Assembly (NCBI RefSeq): GCF_001570945.1 | Contig: NZ_BCSQ01000003.1 | Span: 1-64,000, forward strand | Reading direction: 5' to 3' | DNA: 64,000 nt | From: Janibacter anophelis NBRC 107843 | Lineage (GTDB): Bacteria; Actinomycetota; Actinomycetes; Actinomycetales; Dermatophilaceae | Shown: piece after piece, positions 1-7,890 of the stretch | Numbering within the stretch: position 1 is the first letter of the stretch | How the letters are laid out: each line of letters begins with the position of its first letter | Program-made: the position numbers and the translations under genes | The notes under the pieces: generated by a model | Database searches by the model: none | Seen by the model: the letters and a program-made list of their open reading frames with translations, nothing else | Told to the model about the DNA's origin: nothing

Positions 1-56
1 CGGGTCGGCGCTGGCGCCGACCCGAGCCTGACGTCGTCCCGCCACCTACGGGACGA
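1..56 (-). terminator. Two hairpins downstream of map
   Basis: Two perfect hairpins lie just past the map stop codon. One (34-56) has 8-bp arms TCGTCCCG/CGGGACGA. The other (1-24) has 11-bp arms around a 2-base loop. Neither is followed by a T-run on the minus strand within the window, so termination is inferred from position and stem strength only. Confidence 0.5.
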
Positions 57-71
57 TCCGCGGTCAGGACA

Positions 72-833
72 TCAGGCGGTCAGGACGATGGGGTCACCCT
101 CGGTGATCGCGACGGTGTGCTCGCTGTGGGCGCCGCGGGAGCCGTCCGCGCTGCGCAGGGTCCAGCCGTCGGGGTCGGTCCGGATCTCGTCGGTCGTGGC
201 GAGGAACCACGGCTCGATGGCGATGACCAGGCCGGGACGAAGGGGGATGCCCCGTCCCGCGCGGCCGTCGTTGGCGACGTGCGGGTCGCCGTGCATCTCA
301 CGGCCCACGCCGTGCCCGCCGAAGTCGGTGTTGATCGAGTACCCCTCGGCGCGGGCGACCCCGGCGATGGCCGCGCTGATGTCACCGATCTTGTTCCCCG
401 GGCGGGCGACCTCGATCGCGGCGGCGAGCGCGCGTTCGGTCGTGTCGATCAGCCGCAGGTCCTCCGGGTCGGGGGTGCCGACGACGAAGGAGCGGGCCGC
501 GTCGCACACCCAGCCGTCGACCTTGACGGCGAAGTCGACGGACAGCAGGTCCCCGTCGCGCAGCCGGTAGTCGTGCGGCAGGCCGTGCAGGACCGCGTCG
601 TTGACCGAGGTGCACAGCACCTTGCCGAAGGGGCTGGCCCCGAACGAGGGGTGGTAGTCGATGTAGCAGGAGGTGCCGCCGGCGTCGCGGATCATCTGGT
701 GCGCGAGCGCATCCAGGTCGAGCAGGTTGGTGCCGACCTCGGCGACCTCGGTGAGCCGCTGCAGCACGTCGTGGACGAGCCGGCCGGCCGGGCGCATCTC
801 CTCGACCTCCCGCGGGGTCTTCAGCTCGATCAC
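72..833 (-). CDS. map: Type I methionine aminopeptidase
   Basis: Removes the initiator methionine from nascent proteins in the cytoplasm. The 253-residue length fits a bacterial type I enzyme without an N-terminal extension. All five metal ligands of the pita-bread fold are visible: D100 in LLSVDFAV, D111 in WVCDAARS, H174 in FGGHGVGREMHG, E207 in AIEPW and E238 in HSEHTV. The ATG overlaps the stop codon of the upstream chorismate mutase gene by four bases (ATGA), so the two are translationally coupled and share that gene's promoter. Actinobacteria usually carry two or more map paralogues, so this may not be the only copy. Identification is secure. Confidence 0.96.
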   Translation of the reverse strand: MIELKTPREVEEMRPAGRLVHDVLQRLTEVAEVGTNLLDLDALAHQMIRDAGGTSCYIDYHPSFGASPFGKVLCTSVNDAVLHGLPHDYRLRDGDLLSVDFAVKVDGWVCDAARSFVVGTPDPEDLRLIDTTERALAAAIEVARPGNKIGDISAAIAGVARAEGYSINTDFGGHGVGREMHGDPHVANDGRAGRGIPLRPGLVIAIEPWFLATTDEIRTDPDGWTLRSADGSRGAHSEHTVAITEGDPIVLTA

Positions 834-1141
834 GCCTGCTCCTGCCCGCTCGCCTGTGCGCTGGCGATCCGCTCGTGGTGGTGGATGACCTCGGCGATGA
901 CGAAGTTGAGGAACTTCTCCGCGAACACCGGGTCCAGCCCGGCGGTGTCGGCGAGGTCGCGCAGGCGGGCGATCTGCCGCTCCTCGCGGGCCGGGTCGGC
1001 CGGCGGCAGGTCGATGCGCGCCTTGAGCTCCCCGACGCTCTGGGTCGCCTTGAACCGCTCGGCGAGCAGGTGGATCAGGGCCGCGTCGATGTTGTCGATG
1101 GACTGGCGCAGCCGCAGCAGCTCGGGGTGTGTCTCGCTCAC
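830..1141 (-). CDS. Chorismate mutase (AroQ class)
   Basis: Predicted to convert chorismate to prephenate, the committed step to phenylalanine and tyrosine. The 103-residue all-helical protein has the AroQ pattern: an N-terminal helix LLRLRQSIDNIDAALIHLLA, a middle K-A-R-I-D segment followed by D-P-A-R-E, and a C-terminal helix. There is no signal peptide, so it is a cytoplasmic monofunctional enzyme rather than a secreted one. The start is GTG at 1141, chosen because a TAGCCT -10 box ends seven bases before it, implying a leaderless mRNA. It is the first gene of a two-gene operon with map. Fold assignment is firm; the physiological role rests on family knowledge. Confidence 0.85.
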   Translation of the reverse strand: MSETHPELLRLRQSIDNIDAALIHLLAERFKATQSVGELKARIDLPPADPAREERQIARLRDLADTAGLDPVFAEKFLNFVIAEVIHHHERIASAQASGQEQA

Positions 1142-1148
1142 CCGGTCA

Positions 1149-1154
1149 AGGCTA
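1149..1154 (-). promoter_or_regulatory. Leaderless -10 box for chorismate mutase-map
   Basis: TAGCCT on the minus strand ends seven bases before the GTG start, placing the transcript start at or next to the start codon. No clear -35 hexamer is seen. Confidence 0.6.
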
Positions 1155-1185
1155 GGTCACCGCCCGGGCCCGCCTCGATCCGATC

Positions 1186-1476
1186 TCACTTCTCGACGAA
1201 GCCCGCGGCGACCCCCTTCGCCATGCCGTCCTGCCGCACGACGGAGGTGACGGCGCCGGGCCGGCGCGTGGTCGAGGGTTGCTCGCGGAGCAGCTCCTCG
1301 AGCGTCGCGAGGGACGAAGGGGGTCCCTCGGCGACGACCTCGACCCTCCCGTCGTCCATGTTGCGGGCGTGGCCGACCAGCCCCAGCTCGAGGGCCCGCG
1401 AGCGGGTCCACCAGCGGAAACCCACCCCCTGGACCCGCCCCCGGACGAAGAAGGTCGCGCGCGCCGTGCTGCTCAT
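1186..1476 (-). CDS. Acylphosphatase
   Basis: Small (96-residue) enzyme of the acylphosphatase family, which hydrolyses carboxyl-phosphate bonds such as acetyl- or 1,3-bisphosphoglycerate phosphates. The signature VRGRVQGVGFRWW at the N-terminus supplies the phosphate-binding loop and catalytic R21, and G-H-A-R-N-M-D-D-G supplies the catalytic N39. Length and motif spacing match the family exactly. The ATG start is preceded at seven bases by TAGTTT, so the transcript is probably leaderless. It is divergently arranged with the O-acyltransferase gene, with both -10 boxes in the short gap between them. Its physiological substrate cannot be told from the sequence. Confidence 0.93.
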   Translation of the reverse strand: MSSTARATFFVRGRVQGVGFRWWTRSRALELGLVGHARNMDDGRVEVVAEGPPSSLATLEELLREQPSTTRRPGAVTSVVRQDGMAKGVAAGFVEK

Positions 1477-1483
1477 GCCCGCG

Positions 1484-1540
1484 AAACTACCGGCCCCGAC
1501 GGTGCGCCTCCCCCACCCCAGTCCCTCGAGTGCCTAGCGT
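1484..1540. promoter_or_regulatory. Divergent leaderless promoters, acylphosphatase and acyltransferase
   Basis: TAGTTT at 1484-1489 (minus strand) ends seven bases before the acylphosphatase ATG. TAGCGT at 1535-1540 (plus strand) ends seven bases before the GTG at 1548. Both fit the TANNNT-N7-start pattern seen across the window. Confidence 0.55.
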
Positions 1541-1547
1541 CGACCTC

Positions 1548-3467
1548 GTGGGTCAGCCAACCGCCACCGCCGACGTCCCGGCCGCCGCGACGTCCGCGCC
1601 CGCCTCCCACCAGCCGGAGGTCACCGCCACCGGACGCCCCCGGCGCGGACACCTCGCGGGCCTCGACGGGCTGCGCGCCGTCGCGATCGTCTCCGTCGTC
1701 GTCTTCCACCTCGACCCCTCGTGGCTGCCGGGCGGGTTCCTCGGGGTCGACGTCTTCTTCGTCATCTCCGGATTCCTCATCACGACGCTGCTCGTGCAGG
1801 AGCGGCGCAGCACGGGCGGGGTCGACCTGCGCGGCTTCTGGACCCGCCGCGCCCGCCGGCTGCTGCCCGCCCTCGCCGTCGTCGTGCCCGCCTCGATCCT
1901 CATCGCCCGCACCGTCGAGGCCGACCTGCTCGTCGGCATCCGGCGCCAGGCCCTGGGGGCCCTGACCTTCTCGACCAACTGGCTCGAGATCGGGCAGGGC
2001 AGCAACTACTTCGCGGCGACCTCGCCCCAGCTGTTCATGAACTTCTGGAGTCTCGCGGTCGAGGAGCAGTTCTACCTCTTCTGGCCGCTCGTGATGATCG
2101 GCCTGCTCGCGCTGCACCGCCGCTTCGCGCTCACCGAGGGCGTGCTCGCCGTCCTCGTGCTCGGCGTGGGACTGGCCTCGGCGGTCGGCATGGCCCTGAC
2201 CTACGACGCGAGCAACCCGACGCGCGCCTACTACGGCACCGACACCCACCTCTTCGGCCTGATGCTCGGCGCGGCCCTCGCGATCGTCTGGACCGGCCCC
2301 CTTCGCGCGTACACGACCTCGCGTCTGTGGTGCGCGCACCGTCGGTGGTTCGTCGGCGCTGCCCTCGCGACGATCGCAGCCCTCTTCGTCCTCGCCGGCG
2401 AGGAGCAGGCGTGGACCTTCGCCCTCGGCATCCCGCTCGTCTCGATCGCGACCGCGGTCCTGATGCTTGCAGCGGTCGAGCGCCCCGGCGCGCTGCGCTC
2501 CGTCCTCGAGCTGCCGCCGCTGGCGTGGATCGGGCAGCGCTCGTACGGCATCTACCTGTGGCACTGGCCGGTCATCCTCATCGTCGCCCAGGACATCCCG
2601 ACGACGGCGGGCACCTCCGCCTTCGTCTGGACTCGCGTGTGGGCGGTCGTCGTCACGCTGGCGCTGGCCGACCTGTCGTTCCGTTTCGTCGAGACGCCCG
2701 TGCGCCGCCTCGGGTTCCGCGAGACCGGTCGTCGCATCCTGCGGGCCTTCGCCCTGCTGCGCTCGGTGCGCGCCCGTCGCATCGTCCTCGGCGGCGTCGT
2801 CGCCTCGGCCCTCGTCCTCGGCATTGTCATGGTCACCGCGCCGGACACGTCGACGACACAACGCACCATCGAGGACAACCAGGCCCGCGCCGCGGCCCCG
2901 CGCGAGACCGAGCCCGCCCCGACCTTCTCCGGCACCAAGAGCTTCACGATGCCGAAGGGGGACGAGATCGACGTCTTCGGCGACTCGATGGTCGTCGGCT
3001 CGGTCCCGGCGCTCGAGTACTACTTCCCCGGTATCCAGATCGATGCCCGGTCCAACCGGCGGTGGAGTGACGGCCTGACGGCCATCGAGTCGGCCGGCTC
3101 GTCGCTGCGTCGCGCGGTCGTCCTCGCCTTCGGCACCAACGCCGGCACCGACCCCGAGACCGTCGAAAAGATCCTCGACGAGATCGGCGAGGACCACATG
3201 GTCGTCATCGTCAACCTCCACGCCGACCGGCTCTCGCGCATCGACGGCGACAACGAGGCGCTGCGCGAGATCGCGGCGAAGCACCCCAATGTCGCCCTCG
3301 CCGACTGGGACGGCGCCGTCACCGGTGAGGACCTGCAGGCCGACGGCATCCACCCCTCGCTCGGCGGCGCGCACACCTACGCCGCGACGATCCGTCAGGC
3401 CCTGGCCGACCTCTCCGAGAAGCACACCGGCAAGCCGGTCGAGCTCAAGGAGCTCCCCCGCCCCTGA
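1548..3467 (+). CDS. OafA/YrhL-type acyltransferase with SGNH domain
   Basis: Membrane O-acyltransferase expected to acetylate an extracellular glycan (peptidoglycan, teichoic acid or exopolysaccharide). The N-terminal 400 or so residues form the acyltransferase-3 domain with about ten membrane segments, including GFLGVDVFFVISGFLITTLL and the motif FWSLAVEEQFYLFWPL. A further membrane segment then leads to a C-terminal extracytoplasmic SGNH domain, with the nucleophile block DVFGDSMVVGS and the catalytic pair in DGIHPS. I prefer the GTG at 1548 (639 residues) over one at 1530, because TAGCGT lies seven bases upstream of it. The cluster shows no glycan-synthesis neighbours, so the acceptor is unknown. 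Family assignment is firm; substrate is not. Confidence 0.9.
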   Translation: MGQPTATADVPAAATSAPASHQPEVTATGRPRRGHLAGLDGLRAVAIVSVVVFHLDPSWLPGGFLGVDVFFVISGFLITTLLVQERRSTGGVDLRGFWTRRARRLLPALAVVVPASILIARTVEADLLVGIRRQALGALTFSTNWLEIGQGSNYFAATSPQLFMNFWSLAVEEQFYLFWPLVMIGLLALHRRFALTEGVLAVLVLGVGLASAVGMALTYDASNPTRAYYGTDTHLFGLMLGAALAIVWTGPLRAYTTSRLWCAHRRWFVGAALATIAALFVLAGEEQAWTFALGIPLVSIATAVLMLAAVERPGALRSVLELPPLAWIGQRSYGIYLWHWPVILIVAQDIPTTAGTSAFVWTRVWAVVVTLALADLSFRFVETPVRRLGFRETGRRILRAFALLRSVRARRIVLGGVVASALVLGIVMVTAPDTSTTQRTIEDNQARAAAPRETEPAPTFSGTKSFTMPKGDEIDVFGDSMVVGSVPALEYYFPGIQIDARSNRRWSDGLTAIESAGSSLRRAVVLAFGTNAGTDPETVEKILDEIGEDHMVVIVNLHADRLSRIDGDNEALREIAAKHPNVALADWDGAVTGEDLQADGIHPSLGGAHTYAATIRQALADLSEKHTGKPVELKELPRP

Positions 3468-3484
3468 CCCGACGGTCGACAGAC

Positions 3485-3550
3485 GCGCATTTCCCCGGGC
3501 AGATGCGCGGGTTCGCGCCCGTGAGCGCGCATTTCCCCGGGCAGATGCGC
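3485..3550. repeat. Two identical 24-base palindromic repeats (family A)
   Basis: Copies at 3485-3508 and 3527-3550 are identical. Each runs GCGCAT, a CCCCGGG-containing centre, then ATGCGC, so each can fold on itself. They fill the gap between the convergent acyltransferase and mutM genes and may serve as a two-way terminator. Related copies lie at 12217-12271 and 13824-13854. Confidence 0.8.
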
Positions 3551-3575
3551 GGCGACGGACTTCTGGACGAAGGGG

Positions 3576-4448
3576 TCAGCGCGGCAGTCCGCGCGGGCGC
3601 ACCTGGCAACGCGGGCAGGACGTCGAGCTGCGGTTCATGAACTGCTCCCGCCGCATCGTCGCCCCGCACCGCGGGCACGGGCGGCCCTCCTGCCCGTAGG
3701 CCGACAGCGACCGGTCGAAGTACCCCGAGGCGCCGTTGACGTTGACGTACAGCGCGTCGAAGCTCGTGCCGCCCTGCGCCAGTGCCTCGGCCATGACGTC
3801 CCGCGCGTGGTCGAGCAACCGACCGATGGCCGGCTTGGTCAGGGTCGACGCGAGCCGCTCACCGTGGATGCCGGCCCGCCACAGCGCCTCGTCGGCGTAG
3901 ATGTTGCCGATGCCGGAGACGACGGTCTGGTTGAGCAGCACCCGCTTGATGCCGCTGCGGCGTCGCTTGATGTCGAGCACCGCTGCCGCGTGGTCGTACT
4001 CGGGGTCGAAGGGGTCGCGCCCGATGTGCGCGACGCTCTCCGGCACCCCGTCGACGAGGTCGGCCAGGGCGAAGCCGCCGAAGGTGCGCTGGTCGACGAA
4101 GCGCAGCTCGCTCCCTTCGTCGGTGAACCGCACCCGGCCGTGCGTGTGCTTGGCCACGGGATCGGCCGGGTCCGTGACGAGCATCTGGCCGCTCATGCCG
4201 AGGTGGACGATCAGGCCCTCGTCGGGGACGGCGTCGGGTCCGCCGGCAAGGGCGAGCCACAGGTACTTGCCGCGGCGGTGGGCGCCGGTCACGGTCCGCC
4301 CGGAGAGTCGGTCCTCGAGGTCGCGGGGACCGGGCACGTGGCGGCGGGCGACCCGCTCGCCGGTCAGCGTGACGGCGGCGATCGTCCGACCGCTCACGTG
4401 GTCAGCGAGACCACGGCGGACGACCTCGACCTCGGGCAGCTCAGGCAC
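3576..4448 (-). CDS. mutM: Formamidopyrimidine-DNA glycosylase
   Basis: Base-excision repair enzyme that removes 8-oxoguanine and formamidopyrimidines and cleaves the abasic site. The mature N-terminus PELPEVE supplies the catalytic proline and glutamate, K61 in HRRGKYLW is the conserved lysine of the family, and the C-terminal zinc finger has two CPRC pairs ([13 protein letters not shown] and [10 protein letters not shown]). The 290-residue length is typical. It follows rnc by eight bases on the same strand, the usual actinobacterial rnc-mutM pairing, so it is read as part of the rpmF-rnc-mutM operon. The downstream end faces a repeat pair shared with the convergent acyltransferase gene. Identification is secure. 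Confidence 0.96.
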   Translation of the reverse strand: MPELPEVEVVRRGLADHVSGRTIAAVTLTGERVARRHVPGPRDLEDRLSGRTVTGAHRRGKYLWLALAGGPDAVPDEGLIVHLGMSGQMLVTDPADPVAKHTHGRVRFTDEGSELRFVDQRTFGGFALADLVDGVPESVAHIGRDPFDPEYDHAAAVLDIKRRRSGIKRVLLNQTVVSGIGNIYADEALWRAGIHGERLASTLTKPAIGRLLDHARDVMAEALAQGGTSFDALYVNVNGASGYFDRSLSAYGQEGRPCPRCGATMRREQFMNRSSTSCPRCQVRPRGLPR

Positions 4449-4456
4449 GGGTCACG

Positions 4457-5197
4457 TCAGGAGGCCGCCTGGTCGGCGGTGAGGGTCCGGTAGGCGTCGG
4501 CAGCGGCCTCCTGCTCGGCCACCTTCTTGGTGCGCCCGGTGCCTCGACCGCGCACGATCTCGCCGATCAGTGCCTCAGCGGAGAAGGTCTTGTCGTGGTC
4601 CGGTCCCTCGTCGCTCGTGCGGTAGTGCACCGAGCCGAGGCCTTGGGCGGCAGCGACCTCCTGCAGCGAGGTCTTCCAGTCCAGGGCGGCGCCGAGGCGG
4701 GCCGAGCTCTCCATGAGCGGTCCGATGAGGGAGTGCACGAGCACGCTCGCCGCCTCGAGCCCCTGCGGCTTGGGCGTGGAGAGGTAGACCGCCCCGATGA
4801 CCGCCTCGACGGTGTCGGCGAGGATCGAGCTCTTGTCACGCCCGCCGGTGGTCTCCTCGCCGCGTCCGAGCGCGACGAAGTCGCCCAGGCCGATGGTGCG
4901 GGCGACGTCGGCGAGGGCGCGCATGTTGACCACGGCAGCACGCAGCTTCGCCAGCTCACCCTCACTGAGGTCGGGGTGCGTGGCATGCAGGTGGTCGGTG
5001 ACGACGAGGCCGAGCACCGAGTCCCCGAGGAACTCGAGGCGCTCGTTGTGCGGCAGTCCGCCGTGCTCGTACGAGTACGAGCGGTGTGTCAGGGCACGCG
5101 TGAGCAGCGGCTCGTCGACGGGCTCTCCGGTGACCTCGGTGAGGTACCGGGCGAGCTCCTCGACGGGCCGCTGCTGCGATGAGGTCCTGTCGCTCAT
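4457..5197 (-). CDS. rnc: Ribonuclease III
   Basis: Double-strand-specific endoribonuclease that matures rRNA precursors and trims structured mRNAs. The nuclease signature [13 protein letters not shown] lies at residues 51-63 and carries the metal-binding acidic residues. The last 70 or so residues ([18 protein letters not shown] onward to [13 protein letters not shown]) form a double-stranded-RNA-binding domain. I place the start at the ATG at 5197 (246 residues). A longer in-frame reading exists, but it runs through rpmF and has low-complexity Arg/Pro sequence. The start lies 13 bases after the rpmF stop, indicating co-transcription. Confidence 0.95.
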   Translation of the reverse strand: MSDRTSSQQRPVEELARYLTEVTGEPVDEPLLTRALTHRSYSYEHGGLPHNERLEFLGDSVLGLVVTDHLHATHPDLSEGELAKLRAAVVNMRALADVARTIGLGDFVALGRGEETTGGRDKSSILADTVEAVIGAVYLSTPKPQGLEAASVLVHSLIGPLMESSARLGAALDWKTSLQEVAAAQGLGSVHYRTSDEGPDHDKTFSAEALIGEIVRGRGTGRTKKVAEQEAAADAYRTLTADQAAS

Positions 5198-5210
5198 TGC
5201 GACAGGAGAC

Positions 5211-5405
5211 TCAGGCCTGGTGCTCGGTGCGGTCCGCGGTCGCGTAGTAGCGACCCTTGTAGGTACCGCAGGACGGGCAGGCCTGGTGGGCCGGCGCCGG
5301 GGCCTTGCACTGCGGGCAGGTCGACAGCGCCGTGGGCGTCGCCTTCCAGTTCGCGCGGCGGCTACGGGTGTTGGAGCGCGACATCTTCCGCTTCGGGACA
5401 GCCAC
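5211..5405 (-). CDS. rpmF: Ribosomal protein L32
   Basis: Component of the large ribosomal subunit. Only 64 residues: the basic N-terminus [17 protein letters not shown] is the L32 signature. The two pairs CPQC and CPSC form a zinc ribbon, so this is the zinc-binding (C+) form. The start is GTG at 5405. The gene follows the DUF177 gene by a single base, the conserved DUF177-rpmF pairing seen in most bacteria, and precedes rnc by 13 bases. An upstream in-frame ATG was rejected because it overlaps DUF177 and precedes the universally conserved N-terminus. Confidence 0.97.
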   Translation of the reverse strand: MAVPKRKMSRSNTRSRRANWKATPTALSTCPQCKAPAPAHQACPSCGTYKGRYYATADRTEHQA

Positions 5406-5406
5406 G

Positions 5407-6003
5407 TCAGTTCCTCTTCTCTTCGTTGTCCTCGGTCCCCGCGTCGGAGGCGAGAGGCGCCAGCGCCTCGAGTGCCGCCCATCGCGGGTCAATCTGCTCG
5501 TGGTGGTGCTCCGGGTCGTCCGCGAGCCTGGCTCCGCACTCGGAGCACAGGCCGGGGCAGTCGTCCCGGCACACCGGTTGGAACGGGAGGTTCGGCAGCA
5601 CCGCGTCCCTGAGCACCGGCTCGAGGTCGATCCGGTCGTCCTCGATCTGGTGCTCGTCCTGCTCGTCGGCCTCAGCGTCCACCTCGCGGTGGTGCTTCGC
5701 CCGATCGGGCCAGACGAACAGCTCCTGGAAACGCGTGTCGACCGGCAGGTCGAGATCGTCCAGGCACCGCACGCAGGCGCCGACCGCCGTGGCAGAGACC
5801 GTCCCCGTCACCAGCACACCCTCGTGCACGGACTCCATCCGCACCTGCAGGCCCATGCTCTGGCCCTGCGGGACGGACAGCACCTCCGTGCCGAAGTCGG
5901 CCGGTGCCTCGGCCTGGAGGTCCACCTCGTGCATCGACCCGGGTCGGCGGCCCACGTCCTTGGCATCAAGCACCAAGGTCGAGGCGGGGGCGTTGCGGTC
6001 CAT
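5407..6003 (-). CDS. DUF177 (YceD-like) protein
   Basis: Member of the YceD/DUF177 family, which is nearly always encoded next to rpmF. In bacteria and plastids it is linked to 23S rRNA accumulation and large-subunit assembly. The 198-residue protein shows family features: a CVRCLD pair near the middle, an acidic stretch rich in Asp/Glu, and [13 protein letters not shown], with four cysteines likely to bind zinc. I chose the ATG at 6003 because GGAG lies about eight bases upstream. A GTG at 6036 lacks a ribosome-binding site. It heads the DUF177-rpmF-rnc-mutM transcription unit, downstream of a terminator that closes off coaD. Confidence 0.88.
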   Translation of the reverse strand: MDRNAPASTLVLDAKDVGRRPGSMHEVDLQAEAPADFGTEVLSVPQGQSMGLQVRMESVHEGVLVTGTVSATAVGACVRCLDDLDLPVDTRFQELFVWPDRAKHHREVDAEADEQDEHQIEDDRIDLEPVLRDAVLPNLPFQPVCRDDCPGLCSECGARLADDPEHHHEQIDPRWAALEALAPLASDAGTEDNEEKRN

Positions 6004-6063
6004 GGCTCCAGTCTCCGAAAGAACGGTCCACGACACGACGACGTAGACCGACGCACCAGACTA

Positions 6064-6105
6064 CCGGCGATCCCCCCTTCGTCCCAAACCGGCGAAGGGG
6101 GCCGG
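6064..6105 (-). terminator. Terminator after coaD made of paired CGAAGGGGG words
   Basis: CCCCCTTCG at 6073-6081 and CGAAGGGGG at 6093-6101 form a perfect 9-bp stem, flanked by outer CCGGC/GCCGG arms. The hairpin abuts the coaD stop codon. It is one of several terminators in the window built from this dispersed word. Confidence 0.65.
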
Positions 6106-6106
6106 C

Positions 6107-6589
6107 TCAGGACCGCGGCAACCGCTCCAGCAGGGCGGTCCGGACGGCCTTGGGGACGAGACCGGTGATGTCGCCGCCGAAGCGGGCGACCTCCTTGACC
6201 AGCGAGCTCGAGATGTGCTCGTGGCGCGGGTCGCCGGGCAGGAAGATCGTCTCGACCCGGGTCAGGTGCCGGTTCATCAGCGCCATCGGCCACTCGTAGG
6301 AGAAGTCGGTCTCGCTGCGCAGCCCCTTGATCATCACCTGGGCGTCGAGGTCGGCGCACACGTCGACGACGAGCCGGTTGGCGAAGGCCTCCACGCGCAC
6401 GTTGCCGAGGTCGGCGACCTCGTCACGGATGAGCGACACCCGCTCCTCGGCGGTGAAGGTGCCCTGCTTGGCGGGGTTGTGCAGGATGGCGACGACCACC
6501 TCGTCGAAGAGGGCAGCGGCCCGACGGAAGACGTCGAGGTGCCCCACGGTGACGGGGTCGTAGGAGCCGGGAGCGACGACACGGGTCAT
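6107..6589 (-). CDS. coaD: Phosphopantetheine adenylyltransferase
   Basis: Catalyses the penultimate step of coenzyme A synthesis, joining 4'-phosphopantetheine and ATP to give dephospho-CoA. At 160 residues it has the family length. The nucleotide-binding motif near the N-terminus reads APGSYDPVTVGHLD, equivalent to the T/S-x-GH element, and the C-terminal block ISSSLVKEVARFGGDI carries the second ATP-binding motif. It lies 18 bases downstream of the hemerythrin-like gene and near rsmD, reproducing the conserved rsmD-coaD neighbourhood. In many relatives these two are adjacent, so the hemerythrin gene looks like a local insertion between them. Identification is secure. Confidence 0.96.
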   Translation of the reverse strand: MTRVVAPGSYDPVTVGHLDVFRRAAALFDEVVVAILHNPAKQGTFTAEERVSLIRDEVADLGNVRVEAFANRLVVDVCADLDAQVMIKGLRSETDFSYEWPMALMNRHLTRVETIFLPGDPRHEHISSSLVKEVARFGGDITGLVPKAVRTALLERLPRS

Positions 6590-6607
6590 GCGATCACCCT
6601 GCCACGC

Positions 6608-7162
6608 TCACTCCGGCTGGTCGTCGTTGGGCAGCAACCCGTCGTCGTACGCCTGCTGGACGATCTGCTCGACCCGCTCGATCGAGCCGGCGCCTTCCTC
6701 GAGCAGCGCGTTGCGCTTGGCGAGCCACCGCTCCCCCAGCTGCCGCCGCAGGTCCTCCGCGGCGTCCTCGCGGGCGGGGTTGAGGATGCTCAGCTCCTCC
6801 TCGCCGATGTGGTGGTTGAGCACCTCGGCGACGGCCTCGAGGGCGTCCTCGAACTTCTGCGTGTCGGTGCCCTTGGCCTGCAGCAGGTGCAGCAGCGCCT
6901 CGTTGGTCGCCGCGTGCTCCTCCTCGCCGTGCTCCTCCTCCTCGCCGTCGATGACCTTCTTCGACTTGAGCCGGGGGTAGACGATCTCCTCCTCTGCCTC
7001 GCTGTGCGCGACGAGCAGGTCGGAGAAGGCGACCCGGGCCGACTCGCGGTCGGCGCTCTCGTCGCGCATCGCGCGCATGAGGTCCTCGAGGAGGCGGTGG
7101 TCGTCGGTGATCAGGTCGACGATGTCACCGGAGGTGGGCGCAGGGATCTCGTAGTCGCTCAT
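6608..7162 (-). CDS. Hemerythrin-like HHE-domain protein
   Basis: Predicted four-helix di-iron protein of the hemerythrin HHE family, whose members bind oxygen, nitric oxide or simply iron. Histidines and glutamates are placed in the family pattern: ITDDHRLLEDLMRAM near residue 18, LLVAHSEAEEEIVYPRL near residue 50, and a second half with NHHIGEEELSILNP. The C-terminal third is Glu/Arg-rich and probably helical. The 184-residue protein sits between rsmD and coaD, which are usually adjacent, so it appears to have been inserted there. No transport signal is present. Whether it acts in oxygen sensing, nitrosative stress or iron handling cannot be told. Confidence 0.82.
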   Translation of the reverse strand: MSDYEIPAPTSGDIVDLITDDHRLLEDLMRAMRDESADRESARVAFSDLLVAHSEAEEEIVYPRLKSKKVIDGEEEEHGEEEHAATNEALLHLLQAKGTDTQKFEDALEAVAEVLNHHIGEEELSILNPAREDAAEDLRRQLGERWLAKRNALLEEGAGSIERVEQIVQQAYDDGLLPNDDQPE

Positions 7163-7213
7163 GGCCCATGTCTACCCGCTGCGCAGCGCGCCGAACAGAC
7201 TGCCGTCGCAGGC

Positions 7214-7789
7214 TCAGATCTGGTAGTCGGGCGCCACGCGGGTGGCGAACCACAGCACCGTCTCGCCGTAGGTGCGCGAGTCCTCGGCAACGATCCCGTC
7301 GGGCCACGTCGGCTCGGGCGAGCGCGCGGAGCGCTCGATGACGATGACCGGCTCGGGCGTGAGCCACTGGTGGGCCAGCAGCATCTCGAGGACCTCGGTG
7401 ATCGACTCCTCGGTGACGTCGTAGGGCGGGTCGGCCAGCACGAGGTCGTAGCGCAGGGAGGCGGGCCGGTTGAGCGCCTGCTCGACCGAGCAGGACTGCA
7501 GCCGCGCACCGGCGACGCCGAGGTCGGAGATGTTGGCGCGGATCGTCGCGGACGCGCCGCGGTCGGACTCGACGAGCAGCACGCTCGCGGCCCCGCGACT
7601 CGCGGCCTCGAGACCGAGGGCACCGGACCCGGCGTAGAGGTCCATGACGTGGGCGCCGTCGATGACGTCGCGCGACTCGAGCGCGGAGAACAGTGCCTCG
7701 CGCACGCGGTCGGTCGTGGGCCGGGTGCCGTCGCCCGTGGGCGTGCGCAGTCGCCGTCCGCCGGCCTCGCCGCTGATGATCCTCGTCAC
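7214..7789 (-). CDS. rsmD: 16S rRNA (guanine966-N2)-methyltransferase
   Basis: Rossmann-fold methyltransferase that modifies G966 of 16S rRNA on the assembled small subunit. Motif I is VMDLYAGSGALGLEAASRGA, binding S-adenosylmethionine, and the catalytic motif IV is LVLADPPYDV, the DPPY tetrad expected for an N2-guanine enzyme. The N-terminus MTRIISGEAGGRRLRTP is diagnostic for RsmD. The 191-residue length is typical. The GTG at 7789 is the only start that keeps the conserved RIISG block intact. It lies downstream of recG with a hairpin between them, in the standard recG-rsmD-coaD order. Confidence 0.94.
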   Translation of the reverse strand: MTRIISGEAGGRRLRTPTGDGTRPTTDRVREALFSALESRDVIDGAHVMDLYAGSGALGLEAASRGAASVLLVESDRGASATIRANISDLGVAGARLQSCSVEQALNRPASLRYDLVLADPPYDVTEESITEVLEMLLAHQWLTPEPVIVIERSARSPEPTWPDGIVAEDSRTYGETVLWFATRVAPDYQI

Positions 7790-7827
7790 GCGTTACATGA
7801 TGCGCCATCCGGGCGGTCGCGACGCAA

Positions 7828-7847
7828 CCGGGACACGTCGGTCCCGG
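7828..7847 (-). terminator. Hairpin between recG and rsmD
   Basis: CCGGGAC and GTCCCGG form a perfect 7-bp stem with a 6-base loop, 44 bases past the recG stop. There is no T-run, so it may be a weak terminator or a processing site. Confidence 0.35.
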
Positions 7848-7890
7848 CCAGCGGCACCTCGACGACGGCACCACGGGGGCGAAGGGGGCG

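Noticed and set aside
1473-3425. A 650-residue frame antisense to the acyltransferase
   Set aside because: Same cause: high-GC antisense with no recognisable motif.
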